From Gadus chalcogrammus (Eukaryota > Chordata > Actinopteri > Gadiformes > Gadidae): DNA of 64,000 nucleotides. The notes beneath the pieces were generated by a model. The model saw only the letters and a list, made by a program, of their open reading frames with translations, searched no databases and was not told the DNA's origin. Positions 10,464 through 21,042 of this stretch are shown here, piece after piece. Within the stretch, counting starts at the first letter, position 1; each line of letters starts with the position of its first letter. The stretch is taken from assembly GCF_026213295.1 (NCBI RefSeq), contig NC_079417.1:899575-963574 (forward strand). The letters are read 5' to 3'. The translations under genes and the position numbers were made by a program.

Positions 10464-13400
10464 CACTCACTCACTCATCATTTGTTTAACATGTTTTCAA
10501 AATCGTAATCTCAAGCACTCCCTCAGTCCCTCACTCACTCAAACTGACACTCACTCACTCTCACTCACTCACTCACAATCACTCACAATCACTCACTCAC
10601 TCAAACTGACACTCACTCACTCACTCACTCTCACTCACTCACTCACTCACTCAAACTGACACTCACTCACTCACTCACTCTCACTCACTCACTCACTCAA
10701 ACTGACACTCACTCACTCTCACTCACTCACATTCACTCACTCACTCACTCACACTAATACTCACAGTCTCACTCACTCACTCACCATCACTCTCACTCAC
10801 TCACTCACTCACTCAATCTTTCACTCACTCATTATCAGTCAATCGCTATCACTCTCACTCACTCACTCACTGTCATTCACTCTCACACCCTCTCTATCAG
10901 TCAGTCAGTCAGTCAGTCGGTAAGTCAGTCACTCACTCATTCACCATGCCTTCATCTCTTCATGTCTTCAGTCGAGGCCGCCAACGACTACGCTTGTTCC
11001 GGTCTGGACCAGTTGGAGAAGAACTTCCCAGTCCTGCAGCAGTCCTCTGAGGAGGTGAGTTCACACCTGGCTAGGGAGGTAGCACACCTGGCTAGCGAGT
11101 TAGCTCACACCTAGCTAGGGAGTTAGCACACATCTACCTAGAGAGTAAGCACACACCTAGCTGATGAGTTAGCAAACACCTCGCTGGTGAGTTAGCAAAC
11201 ACCTAGCTGGTGAGTTAGCACACACCTAGCTGATGAGTTAGCAAACACCTAGCTGGTGAGTTAGCACACACCTAGCTGATGAGTAAGCAAACACCTAGCT
11301 GGGGAGTCAGCACACACCTAGCTAGTCAGTTAGCAGATGGCTAGCTAGTCGGTTAGCGGACGGCTAGCCGGCGGTTAGCAGGTGGCTAGCCGGTCGGTGA
11401 GCAGACGCCTAATCCCCCTCCCCCCAGGTGATGGGCCACCTGAAGGACGCCCTCCTGCTGACGGTGGACGACGTGGCGGGGCGGGCCGCCGAGCTCAGCG
11501 AGCTGCTGCGCCTCCAGCTGGGGGCGCTGCAGGACTCGCCCCTGGGCCGCGCCGCCTACTCCGGGCTGGACGAGGTGCTCAGCCAGCTGGAGGACGCTAG
11601 CGCGTACTACCTGCCGCTACCGCCCACCATGCGTGAGTCCGGGAGCAAGGCAGCAACGCTGCCTCCAGGGTCTGGGGTTCTAGTCCATTTGAAGTCAGCA
11701 GATAAGGACATTGTGTGTGTTCTCCTCCTATCCTCTCTCCTCCTCTCCTCTCCTCTCCTCTCCTCTCCTCTCCTCTCCTCCTCTCCTCTCCTCTCCTCTC
11801 TCCTCCTCTCCTCTCCTCTCTCCTCTCTCCTCCTCTCCTCACTGTGTGTTGCCCTCTCCTCCTCTCCTCTCTCCTCCTCTCCTCTGCGTTCTCCTCCTCC
11901 TCCTCCTCTCCTCTCCTCTCCTCCTCTCCTCCTCTCCTCCTCTCCTCTCTCCACCTCTCCTCTCCTCCTCATCTCTCCTCCTCTCTCCTCCTCTCCTCTC
12001 CTCCTCTCTCCTCCTCTCATCCTCTCCTCTCCTCTCTCCACCTCTCCTCTCTCCTCCTCCTCCTCCTCCTCTCCTCTCCTCCTCTCTCCTCCTCTCCTCT
12101 CTCCTCCTCTCCTCACTGTGTGTTCTCCTCTCCTCCTCTCTCCTCCTCTCCTCTCTCCTCCTCTCCTCACTGTGTGTTCTCCTCTCCTCTCCTCCTCTCC
12201 TCTCCTCTCCTCTCCTCCTCCTCCTCCTCTCCTCTCCTCCTCTCCTCTCCTCCTCTCTCCTCCTCTCCTCCTCTCCTCTCCTCTCCTCTCCTCCTCCTCC
12301 TCCTCCTTCTCTCTCCTCCTCTCCTCCTCTCCTCTCCTCTCTCCTCTCCTCTCCTCCTCTCCTCCCTCCAGGCCTGGAGTGGGAGCGGCGGGTGCAGGAG
12401 TTTGAGGAGCAGGATGAGGGGGAGGAGCCGGGGCTGTGGACGCGCTTCAGGGGGCTGCTGCTGCGGCTCAGCCTGCAGCTCTACCACCGGCTGCAGAGGC
12501 AGAGGGACGCCCTGACCGCCGTGGCCCAGGGCCTGAAGGATAGGGCCGCCCGGGTGAGGCTCCACCCTCTACCGACCTCCACCCAACTCCACCTCCACCT
12601 CCACCCCGCCTACACCACCACCCCCGCCTACACCACCACCCCCACCCTCTACCGACCTCCACCCAACACCACCCCCACCTCCACCACCACCTCCACCTCC
12701 ACCACCACCCCCACCTCCACCACCACCCCCACCTACACCCTCTACCGACCTCCACCCAACACCACCCCCACCTCCACCACCACCTCCACCTCCACCACCA
12801 CCACCACCACCACCCCCACCACCACCCCACCTCCACCACCACCCCCACCTACACCACCACCACCACCACCACCCCCACCACCACCCCACCTCCACCACCA
12901 CCACCACCCCCACCTACACCCTCTACCGACCTCCACCCAAACCAACCTCCACCTCCCCCACCACCCCCACCTACACCATCACCCCCACCTACACCCTCTA
13001 CCGACCTCCACCAACCTCCACCTCCACCACCACCCCACCTACACCATCCACCCCACCTCCACCACCACCCCACCTACACCATCCACCCCACCTACACCAC
13101 ACTACATGAGTGCTGATGTATTGGGCCTGTACTGGTGTGAGTACTGAGGTACTGGGCCTGTACTGGTGTGAGTACTGAGGTACTGGGCCTGTACTGGTGT
13201 GAGTACTGATGTACTGGGCCTGTACTGGTGTGAGTACTGAGGTACTGGGCCTGTACTGGTGTGAGTACTGATGTACTGGGCCTGTACTGGTGGTCCTCTA
13301 GGTGGGTCTGGGCCGGGTGGTGGACATGATGGGCTTGCAGCTCCGTCAGCTGCAGCTGTTCCTGTCGGCGCTGGTGCTGCAGACGGGGGCCCTGCAGGGC

Positions 13401-16400
13401 TTGGCCCTGACCCAGCTCCGGGCCCAGGCCGGCCTGCTGGCCGAGCTGGACCTGGCGGGCCAGCTCCGGGGTCTGCCCCACAGGGCCACCGAGGTCCTGG
13501 TGGACCTGCAGGAGCTCACCATGGTCCTGCTGCAGTTCCTCATCAACTCCAGCCCCCTGTACACCATGGTGAGTCCATCCTCGCCCCCGTGTTACTGCTG
13601 CCTGAACGCTGTTACAGTCCCAAAGCCTTAACACTGTTACAGTCCCAAAGCCTTAACGCTGTTACCCTCTCAAAGCCTTAACACTGTTACAGTCCCAAAG
13701 CCTTAACACTGTTACCCTCTCAAAGCCTTAACACTGTTACAGTCTCAAAGCCTTAACACTGTTACAGTCCCAAAGCCTTAACACTGTTACAGTCCCAAAG
13801 CCTGAACACTGTTACAGTCCCAAAGCCTTAACACTGTTACAGTACCAAAGCCTTAACGCTGTTACCCTCTCAAAGCCTTAACACTGTTACAGTCCCAAAG
13901 CCTTAACACTGTTACAGTCTCAAAGCCTTAACACTGTTACAGTCCCAAAGCCTTAACGCTGTTACCCTCTCAAAGCCTTAACGCTGTTACAGTCTCAAAG
14001 CCTTAACACTGTTACAGTCCCAAAGCCTTAACACTGTAACAGTCCCAAAGCCTTAACACTGTTACAGTCCCAAAGCCTTAACACTGTTACAGTACCAAAG
14101 CCTTAACGCTGTTACAGTCCCAAAGCCTTAACACTGTTACAGTCTCAAAGCCTTAACACTGTTACCCTCTCAAAGCCTTAACGCTGTTACAGTCCCAAAG
14201 CCTTAACGCTGTTACAGTCTCAAAGCCTTAACACTGTTACAGTCTCAAAGCCTTAACACTGTTACAGTCCCAAAGCCTTAACGCTGTAACAGTCTCAAAG
14301 CCTTAACACTGTTACAGTCTCAAAGCCCTTAACACTGTTACCCTCTCAAAGCCTTAACACTGTTACAGTCCCAAAGCCTTAACACTGTTACAGTCCCAAA
14401 GCCTTAACACTGTTACCCTCTCAAAGCCTTAACGCTGTTACAGTCCCAAAGCCTTAACACTGTTACAGTCCCAAAGCCTTAACACTGTTACAGTCCCAAA
14501 GCCTTAACGCTGTTACAGTCCCAAAGCCTTAACGCTGTTACAGTCCCAAAGCCTTAACACTGTTACCCTCTCAAAGCCTTAACACTGTTACAGTCTCAAA
14601 GCCTTAACGCTGTTACAGTCCCAAAGCCTTAACACTGTTACAGTCCCAAAGCCTTAACACTGTTACAGTCCCAAAGCCTTAACACTGTTACAGTCCCAAA
14701 GCCTTAACACTGTTACCCTCTCAAAGCCTTAACGCTGTTACCCTCTCAAAGCCTTAACACGGCCTCAAAGCCCTTTAGTCCTGACACCTGCTCTGTCTCT
14801 GTCTCAGCTGCAGCAGCCTAGCGACCAAGACGTGGACCTTTGAACCATCTTACACTCCTGAATATAGCCTTGCATACAAATGTACTATAGGGATGTTTTC
14901 AGTAAATACAGATATTATACTTTCATTTCATCAGGTCATGTGATGTTTCTAGCAGGAGCAGCCAGAGGATGTGTTAGTAAGGGCATAAGAATGGAGGCTT
15001 ATTGACGGCAGTAGCTCACTGAGGTCAACTGTGGCTTGTTTCAGAGTGGATGTATTTAAAAATAAAAGTGCAATAGTAACCCCATCCATGTTTTACTGAC
15101 GTTATTTGAATAATGAACCACCGATGCAACAGCCTCAAAGCCCTTAACAACGCAACAGTCTCAAAGACTTAACAGTCCCAGTCTCAAAGCCTTAACTGTC
15201 CCAGTCTCAAAGCCTTACCAGTCCCAGTCTCAAAGCCTTACCAGTCCCAAAGCCTTACCAGTCCCAGTCTCAAAGCCTTAACTGTCCCAGTCTCAAAGCC
15301 TTACCAGTCCCAGTCTCAAAGCCTTAACAGTCCCAGTCTCAAAGCCTTAACAGTCCCAGTCTCGTAGCCCTTACCAGTCCCAGTCTCAAAGCCTTAACAG
15401 TCCCAGTCTCAAAGCCTTAACAGTCCCAGTCTCGTAGCCTTACCAGTCCCAGTCTCAAAGCCTTACCAGTCCCAGTCTCAAAGCCTTACCAGTCCCAGTC
15501 TCAAAGCCTTAACAGTCCCAGTCTCAAAGCCTTACCAGTCCCAGTCTCAAAGCCTTACCAGTCCCAGTCTCAAAGCCTTACCAGTCCCAGTCTCATAGCC
15601 TTACCAGTCCCAGTCTCAAAGCCTTACCAGTCCCAGTCTCAAAGCCTTACCAGTCCCAGTCTCATAGCCTTACCAGTCCCAGTCTCAAAGCCTTACCAGT
15701 CCCAGTCTCGTAGCCTTACCAGACCCAGTCTCAAAGCCTTAACAGTCCCAGTCTCAAAGCCTTAACAGTCCCAGTCTCAAAGCCTTACCAGTAACAGTCT
15801 CGTAGCCTTACCAGTTCCAGTCTCAAAGCCTTACCAGTAACAGTCTCAAAGCCTTACCAGTAACAGTCTCAAAGCCTTACCAGTCCCAGTCTCAAAGCCT
15901 TACCAGTCCCAGTCTCAAAGCCTTACCATTCCCAGTCTCAAAGCCTTACCAGTAACAGTCTCAAAGCCTTAACAGTCCCAGTTTCAAAGCCTTACCAGTA
16001 ACAGTCTCGTAGCCTTACCAGTAACAGTCTCGTAGCCTTACCAGTAACAGTCTCGTAGCCTTACCAGTAACAGTCTCGTAGCCTTACCAGTAACCGTCTC
16101 GTAGCATTACCAGTAACAGTCTCGTAGCCTTACCAGTCCCAGCCTCAAAGCCTTCCCTCCTGACACCTCCTCAGCTGCAGCAGCCTAGCGACCAGGACGT
16201 GGAGGACTTCCTGAACCAGGAGCGCTTCACCACCCAGATCGCCCCGCGCCGCGACTCCACCAGCAGCCTGTTCCTCAAGGCCATGGACGGCCGGCCACGC
16301 CGCCGCAAGAGCCTGTACTCCCGGGCGCGGCTGGGCTCCGGCAGTGCCGCCAACCCCCAGGGGGCCGTCGCGGCCACGCCCGGCATGCCCAACGGCGGGG

Positions 16401-17008
16401 GCCCGGAGCCCGGGAAGTGCCCCCCCGTCACCCCTCAGCGCAGACCCTCTGCCACCGAGCTGCTGCTCAGCCCCATCCTACAGTTCGTGTCCCAGGGCCA
16501 GAAGGCCTTCGACTACCTGAGCCCCACCGGCCCGGCGGACCAGGGCGGGGCCGGGGCCCTGGTCCCCGAGGCCGAGGGGGCCGGGGTGGCGGAGGAGAAG
16601 GAGGTGGAGGAGCTGAAGGAGGAGGCTGAGGAGGAGCGCCCTCCGGTTACCGCCCAGCGGAGACCGTCCGCCATCGAGGTGCTGCTCAGCCCCATCCTAC
16701 AGTACCTGAGCCCCGCCCTGCCCGCGGAGCAGGACAAGGAGGAGGAGGAGGAGGAGGAGGAGGAGGGGGCCAGGCTGGCCGAGGAGGAGGAGGTGGAGGA
16801 GGAGCTGAAGGAGGAGGTGGAGGAGCTGAAGGAGGAGGTGGAGGAGGAGGATGAGGAGGCTGAGGAGGATCGCCCTCCCGTTACCGCCCAGCGGAGGCCG
16901 TCAGCCATCGATGTGCTGCTCAGCCCCCTCCTACAATACCTGAGCCCCGCCCTGCCCGCGGAGCAGGACAAGGAGGAGGAGGAGGAGGAGGAGGAGGACG
17001 AAGACTGA
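8655..17008 (+). CDS. plin6: Perilipin (PAT-family droplet coat protein), probably Plin6
   Basis: Seven coding exons join in phase: 8655-8702, 10193-10391, 10972-11054, 11428-11632, 12372-12553, 13302-13568 and 16175-17008, giving 605 residues. The N-terminus (MSQDGQTSIFNGSDYG, then NAVLRVVRLPLVSSTLQSV) is a PAT domain. LNPQIEAANDYACSGLDQLE matches the conserved PAT segment. VLSQLEDASAYYLPLPPTMR and LQELTMVLLQFLINSSPLYT correspond to the 11-mer/four-helix-bundle region of PLIN2/PLIN3-type proteins. The last exon adds a tail with RRDS, RRKS and three RRPS motifs and Glu-rich stretches. Perilipins coat lipid droplets and gate lipase access. Zebrafish Plin6 coats carotenoid droplets of xanthophores and is phosphorylated by PKA, which fits this tail. 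The start is the only ATG in the first coding exon. Plin1 is the main alternative. Family is firm, paralogue less so. Confidence 0.78.
9795..10010. repeat. Minisatellite, perilipin intron 2
   Basis: Units built from GGCACACCACCACACCCGGG and GCAGTACGCAGCCCCAG, about six irregular copies. Confidence 0.9.
10013..10165 (-). mobile_element. tRNA-derived SINE fragment
   Basis: Read on the - strand, it has GGTTAAGGAGGCGC, then GTTGCCGGTTCAAATCCCGA (an RNA polymerase III B-box, GGTTCAAATCC), then GTGCCCTCGAGCAAGGCACC, a typical body of fish tRNA-derived SINEs. It lies just before the acceptor of exon 10193-10391. It cannot fold as a full tRNA and is not a tRNA gene. Confidence 0.6.
10403..10962. repeat. 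(AC)n and (CACT)n satellite, perilipin intron 3
   Basis: A CA microsatellite runs to about 10460, then several hundred bases of CACT repeats with intermittent AAACTGACA. It fills most of the intron between the second and third coding exons. Confidence 0.95.
11058..11400. repeat. 25-26-bp minisatellite, perilipin intron 4
   Basis: Copies of CACACCTAGCTGGTGAGTTA + GCAAA, about 13 irregular units decaying toward GGCTAGCCGG. Many units contain GGTGAGT, a donor-like motif matching the real donor at 11055. Confidence 0.9.
11715..12370. repeat. 650-bp polypyrimidine tract running to a 3' splice site
   Basis: Almost entirely CTCCT/CTCTC on the + strand, broken only by a few CACTGTGTGTT blocks. It leads directly into the acceptor CTCCCTCCAG at 12371. 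It fills nearly the whole of intron 5. Confidence 0.95.
12560..13090. repeat. (CCACC)n-rich minisatellite, perilipin intron 6
   Basis: Pyrimidine/A-rich CCACCTCCACCACCACC sequence with a recurring CTACCGACCTCCACCCAA block at intervals of about 65-200 bp. Follows the donor of exon 12372-12553. Confidence 0.93.
13110..13294. repeat. 30-bp minisatellite, perilipin intron 6
   Basis: GGGCCTGTACTGGTGTGAGT + ACTGAGGTACT, about six copies, ending eight bases before the acceptor of exon 13302-13568. Confidence 0.93.
13600..14765. repeat. 25-bp minisatellite upstream of the first terminal-exon copy
   Basis: About 46 copies of CACTGTTACAGTCCCAAAGC + CTTAA, with variants CCCTCTCAAAG and ACGCTG. Related in sequence (CAAAGCCTTA) to the array at 15125-16160. 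Confidence 0.97.
14808..14843 (+). CDS. plin6: Alternative perilipin terminal exon (duplicated, truncated copy)
   Basis: The acceptor CTCTGTCTCAG ends at 14807. The exon then reads LQQPSDQDVDL and stops at 14841-14843. The first 28 bases match the intact terminal exon at 16175 except for one base. The copy then jumps to sequence matching the downstream UTR (CCTTTGAAC, cf. 17236), so about 1.03 kb, nearly all of the tail coding sequence, is missing. The matching UTR and an AATAAA follow. Exon 13302-13568 ends in phase 0, so splicing here would give a 339-residue perilipin without the phosphorylation tail. Whether it is used is unknown. Confidence 0.6.
   Translation: MQQPSDQDVDL
15061..15066 (+). 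terminator. Poly(A) signal after the truncated terminal exon
   Basis: AATAAA in the context TTTAAAAATAAAAGTGCAAT, the same context as the signal at 17450. Confidence 0.6.
15125..16160. repeat. 22-23-bp minisatellite upstream of the intact terminal exon
   Basis: Roughly 45 copies of AGTCTCAAAGCCTTACCAGT + CCC, with CGTAGCC and AACAGTC variants. It begins just after the UTR of the truncated exon copy and stops just before the acceptor at 16174. Confidence 0.97.
16175..17008 (+). CDS. plin6: Intact perilipin terminal exon: PKA-motif, acidic tail
   Basis: The exon (277 codons plus stop) encodes LQQPSDQDVEDFLNQERFTT, then PRRDSTSS and RPRRRKSLYS. Three modules of the form QRRPSAxxxLLSPxLQ follow at about 16435, 16656 and 16886, each with a Glu-rich segment after it. 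The second and third modules are near copies (RPPVTAQRRPSAI.. and ALPAEQDKEE). RRxS is the PKA consensus, and perilipins are established PKA substrates. Glu runs are encoded by GAG repeats that look prone to expansion. An independent exon that can be skipped in favour of 14808 would make phosphorylation optional. Confidence 0.85.
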   Translation: MQQPSDQDVEDFLNQERFTTQIAPRRDSTSSLFLKAMDGRPRRRKSLYSRARLGSGSAANPQGAVAATPGMPNGGGPEPGKCPPVTPQRRPSATELLLSPILQFVSQGQKAFDYLSPTGPADQGGAGALVPEAEGAGVAEEKEVEELKEEAEEERPPVTAQRRPSAIEVLLSPILQYLSPALPAEQDKEEEEEEEEEGARLAEEEEVEEELKEEVEELKEEVEEEDEEAEEDRPPVTAQRRPSAIDVLLSPLLQYLSPALPAEQDKEEEEEEEEDED

Positions 17009-17449
17009 GGAGGCCGGAGACTGAGGGGCCCACTGCGGTGGGGCCCCCCACCTCCACAGCAGGATGTGCAAGTGCTGGGAGGGGAGGAAGAGGATAAGGA
17101 AGAGGAGGAGGGAGAGGAGGTGGTGCCTTTGTCAACAGGCATATGGGTTGATTAGCTTAGAGCCTCAACCAGTCGTTGGGGCTCAGTGTTGTGTTGTCCG
17201 TGGTGACGGGGTAGGAACACAGAGCCAGAGCTCCACCTTTGAACTACCTTAAACTCCTGAACACAACTATTTACTATAGGGATGTTTTCAGTAAATACAG
17301 ATATCATACTTTCATTTCATCAGGTCATGTGATGTTTCTAGCAGGAGCAGCCAGAGGATGTGTTAGTAAGGGCATAAGAATGGAGGCTTATTGACGGCAG
17401 TAGCTCACTGAGGTCAACTGTGGCTTGTTTCAGAGTGGATGTATTTAAA

Positions 17450-17455
17450 AATAAA
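17450..17455 (+). terminator. Perilipin poly(A) signal (long form)
   Basis: AATAAA about 440 bp after the stop codon, in a block (17270-17470) nearly identical to 14881-15081. Confidence 0.7.
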
Positions 17456-17479
17456 AGTGCAATAGTAACCGTTTCCATG

Positions 17480-20400
17480 TTTTACTGCCTTTAATTGAAT
17501 AATGAACCGCAGAAAAAAGGTTATACTCACAGACAGCACTTTTAAAAGCCTGGTTAATGTCTAACGGACAAATTTTAGTCTTCACTTCTACCCAAGATGT
17601 ACTTTTGTGACGTGCGCACACAATCTGTACACTTTGATTATGGAGATAAGAAGGTTGGGGTGGTTTTGCCTTCCGTCATTAATAATCCATCAAATGCCCA
17701 ACATTACATGAAGACATTCACAATCAACGGCGCTGAACTCGGACTCTTTCTGGAATCTCTGGAAGTCACAGAGAAAGAAAAAACGCTTGAAGAGACAACG
17801 ATTCAAGATGAGGATGAATGGACCAACGAGCTCACAGCAGCAGAGACCAATAGAGTATCAGTAATGTTTGTTTGTTTATGTAAATACATACATACTGCAA
17901 GAGTATATACATACATGCAGATGCAGTCATACATTGATATGAAGTATATACATCTACAAATGAAACATTGGTTCCTAGTCCGTTCGACCTTCCTCTGATG
18001 TCGTATTTATATATCAACATCAGACATCATATAAGACATCAGAACTCAGTCTGTGAATTCCTCTTCTGACCCAGTTCTTCTTCTTCGTTAGCGGCCATCA
18101 GCCAACGTCCACACAGTAGTGTTTCCCATAGCGCACCTCATCCATAATTCATCCCCATCTTACGGAGGTCGCTGTAATCAGAGCCCAAGAGATGACCTTA
18201 CATCATCAAGATAATCGTCACGGTTACAGCAGCTGTGGGTTAACAGTCAGGTACAGGACGATGGTTTAAGGACCAGCAATACTTTACCTCCTCTCCACCC
18301 GAGGTCCAACGTACTTGACACAAGTCCCAGGTACTTCGCTTGGGTACAGAATTGAGATGTAATTCATTCAAAGTAATTAGCATGCCAGAAATCAATGACA
18401 CCATATTCCATTGTAGCCTTAACCTTTTAAAACACCACATATACTGTTTTTTTTGTGAAGCGTAATTTCCTGAGTGATACCGCTAGCCATCAAGTGACCA
18501 TTACAGCATCAAAGTAGTTTTAGTTTTGATACATGAGAACCACTATAAAATACTTGTATTTTATCAATGAATCATCAGCATGGTTCCCACCCACGTCTAT
18601 TGAACATTGTTCCAGACCTGAAGAGGATCTCATCCTGGAGAAGATGGATGAGATGGTGATCAACGCGTCATCTCAAACTTCGAGGAAGGTCTGCGGTCTT
18701 TCGAAGAAGAGTTTTGAGAAGTGGCTCAGCCCTCAACCCGGAGGGGCACACACGCTCGTTAAAACACACTTCCTAGAACACATGAGCGTTCACAAGACCT
18801 CGTGTTTTAATTATGACACATTGCAAATATGAAGAGATTCTGAATTGAACAACAAGAGATAATGATACTCAACTGTTAGCCTACTGGTGCTCGGCTATAG
18901 AAAGGGAGACCAGTGTTTCCCAAGCTGTTGGTCCGATCCCTTCATCCCAACCAACACTTCCTCTGAACTAGTCTGATATTAGTGATTAAAGCCTAGTGGC
19001 CTTGGAGCTAGGGTTATACTATTATCACTGAGCATCATTATGTATATGGAAGTAGACTAGAATCTAATATTATACTATTATCATATACTATCATTATTAC
19101 TATTGACGTAGAATAGAATCTAATATTATACTATTAATATTGAAATAGCAAGGACAGGGAGAGGAGCAATCAACGAAGGGGCTGAGATGAGACAGATGGT
19201 CTCTGCTGGTAGCAGAGATCAGAGCTCCATAGGACGGCCCGTAGCAGAGCAGCTAGTCATAGGGTCGGTCCCCCTGCCTCTGGCTATCTCCCACACTATC
19301 TGAAGACATCCACTGTATTATGTTTCAGAGGACTGTGGTGGAACCCAAATTGAAAAAATTAGATAACAAGCACAAAAAATGAAATGTCCACATTTTGTTT
19401 GGTAAAGACTGTAAAGTCGTACAGAGTACTACAGACCACTTTAAGGAGTACGTCAAACCTGAAACACGTCTACAGCACCAATAGAAGCTCTACGCTTCCT
19501 AGAACTAGGAAAAATCTACAGTACTGTAAGCCACTCAAACACTGCAAGAAGCCCATCAAACCCGAGAAGAACAGACACATTCACATCCAGACTTTCTGGA
19601 ATCTCTAAGTCACAGAGAAAGAAAAAGCCTGAAGAGACAACGATTCAAGATGAGGACGAATGGACCAACAAGTTCACAGCAGCAGACAAATAGAGCAGTA
19701 GTAGAGACCATTAGAGTATCAGTAATGTTTGTATGTGTATGTGAATACATACTGCAAGAGTACATACATACATGCATAAATACATACAGATACACGTAAA
19801 TGCTGACATAGAGACATACATACATGTGTACAAACAGGCCTGGTGATATATTGCTTATTTGACTGCATACATGCTATGGTGGGTCCAGGGGTCAAAGGAA
19901 CATCCACTTGGGTCACGTCATGAAAGTACTGAGAACCCCATCTCTGCTCTTTAACCAGATGAACAGGAACTAAGGTTAGAACTTAAGCTCCTGAAAGTAC
20001 AAAAGGCGGCAAACTCCAACATAAACAGCGGCTAGAAATGAAAGACTCCTAACACCAAATATGAACGAGTATGTCTTTGCTGTCCTGAGTAGAAGGAAGA
20101 ACTTTTTTGCAAGTGGATTTTAATATATTTATACATGAATACAGTTGAGTCAGTCCTGTTGTCTCAGCTCACGAAACTGACGGTTACTCTGCTACTCTAC
20201 TGCCCCCTGCTGGCCGTGGATAGCAACTGCCTTTTAGTCCACGGGTCAAAGTGTGGTACCCCGATGGTCCCCCGATGGTACTCTGATGGTACCTTGGTTG
20301 TACCTGGTCTCGATGGTACCCTGAAGGAGTCTTCCTTGCTCCTTTAGGGGAGAGTTGTCATGTAGGCCACTGTGAATTAGTACAATACAAATAAAAGGGA

Positions 20401-20529
20401 TGTCATCTGCAATGTAACCTGGTCACTGCGATAAACTGCATGAATGTGAAACAATGTGCTTTAGTCTGCCGGAAGAGGGCAGACTGTAATTTATATCAAA
20501 AGTTAAATAATGAGAAACCTCAGATTTGG
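17480..20529. other. Intergenic DNA with an internal duplication and orphan coding-like segments
   Basis: This is about 3 kb between two convergent genes. Segment 17742-17930 recurs diverged at 19585-19775. The first copy belongs to a + frame starting at 17597 (MYFCDVRTQSVHFDYGDKKV.., continuing through IQDEDEWTNELTAAETNR); the second copy is broken by frame changes. Another + frame at 18594-18830 follows an acceptor-like TTCCAG and contains EEDLILEKMDEMVINASSQT. No family was recognised, and no donor joins the two. Most likely a decayed gene or repeat. Confidence 0.3.
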
Positions 20530-20543
20530 TCTGAAAATATATA

Positions 20544-20549
20544 TTTATT
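20544..20549 (-). terminator. Poly(A) signal of the TIF1-like gene
   Basis: AATAAA on the - strand about 495 bp beyond the stop codon at 21043-21045; no closer canonical signal was noticed. Confidence 0.55.
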
Positions 20550-20849
20550 TGTGTGAAAACAGTCGTCGATAACGGAACAGTTCCCCGAGCGATTAGCCGG
20601 ACGAACAAAACCAGGATCCACCGTTGACCCACTTCAGGACTTGGCCCAGATCTCTGGGCTCAGGTCTAGGTCCTCTGCCCATCGTAAACAATAGAATGCC
20701 GGCACAAAAACAATCAGCTGAGGTGCCAGGAGGAGAGTGCACGGGTCCTTCACAGAACAGACCAGCGCTCACACCCAGCACCAGGGTTCAAGTTCAGAGT
20801 CACAGGGACAAGGGAACGAAAGGATCGGTCCAATCGAGGTAGTACCGGC

Positions 20850-21042
20850 TGGTCCTCAGGCCCCTGGTCCTCAGGCCCCTAGGGCCCCTGGTCCTCCAGC
20901 CCCTGCAGGGGCCCCATGTCCTCTAGGGGCCCCTAGAGGACATGGGGCCTCTAGAGGACCAGGGGCCCCATGTCCTCTAGAGGCCCCATGTCCTCTAGGG
21001 GCCCCTGGTCCTCTAGAGGCCCCATGTCCTCTAGGGGCCCCT
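20850..21042. repeat. Palindromic repeat cluster in the TIF1-like 3' UTR
   Basis: Repeated GGCCCCATGTCCTCTAGGGG and its complement alternate. Positions 20910-20949 form a perfect 40-bp palindrome with no loop (centre GGGG|CCCC), and several weaker ones follow. It immediately follows the stop codon on the - strand. Confidence 0.85.

Noticed and set aside
11711..13147. Very long Ser/Leu/Pro and Thr/His/Pro frames (up to 478 codons)
   Set aside because: They run through the CTCCT tract, perilipin exon 6 in the wrong frame and the CCACC minisatellite; purely compositional.
13600..14765. Regular 25-bp repeats resembling a CRISPR array
   Set aside because: Repeats are head-to-tail with no unique spacers, in a vertebrate intron.
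16204..17235. The truncated terminal exon as a processed (spliced) copy
   Set aside because: The missing segment is not bounded by GT..AG in the intact exon, and intron-side sequence upstream of the acceptor is also duplicated, so a DNA duplication plus deletion is simpler.
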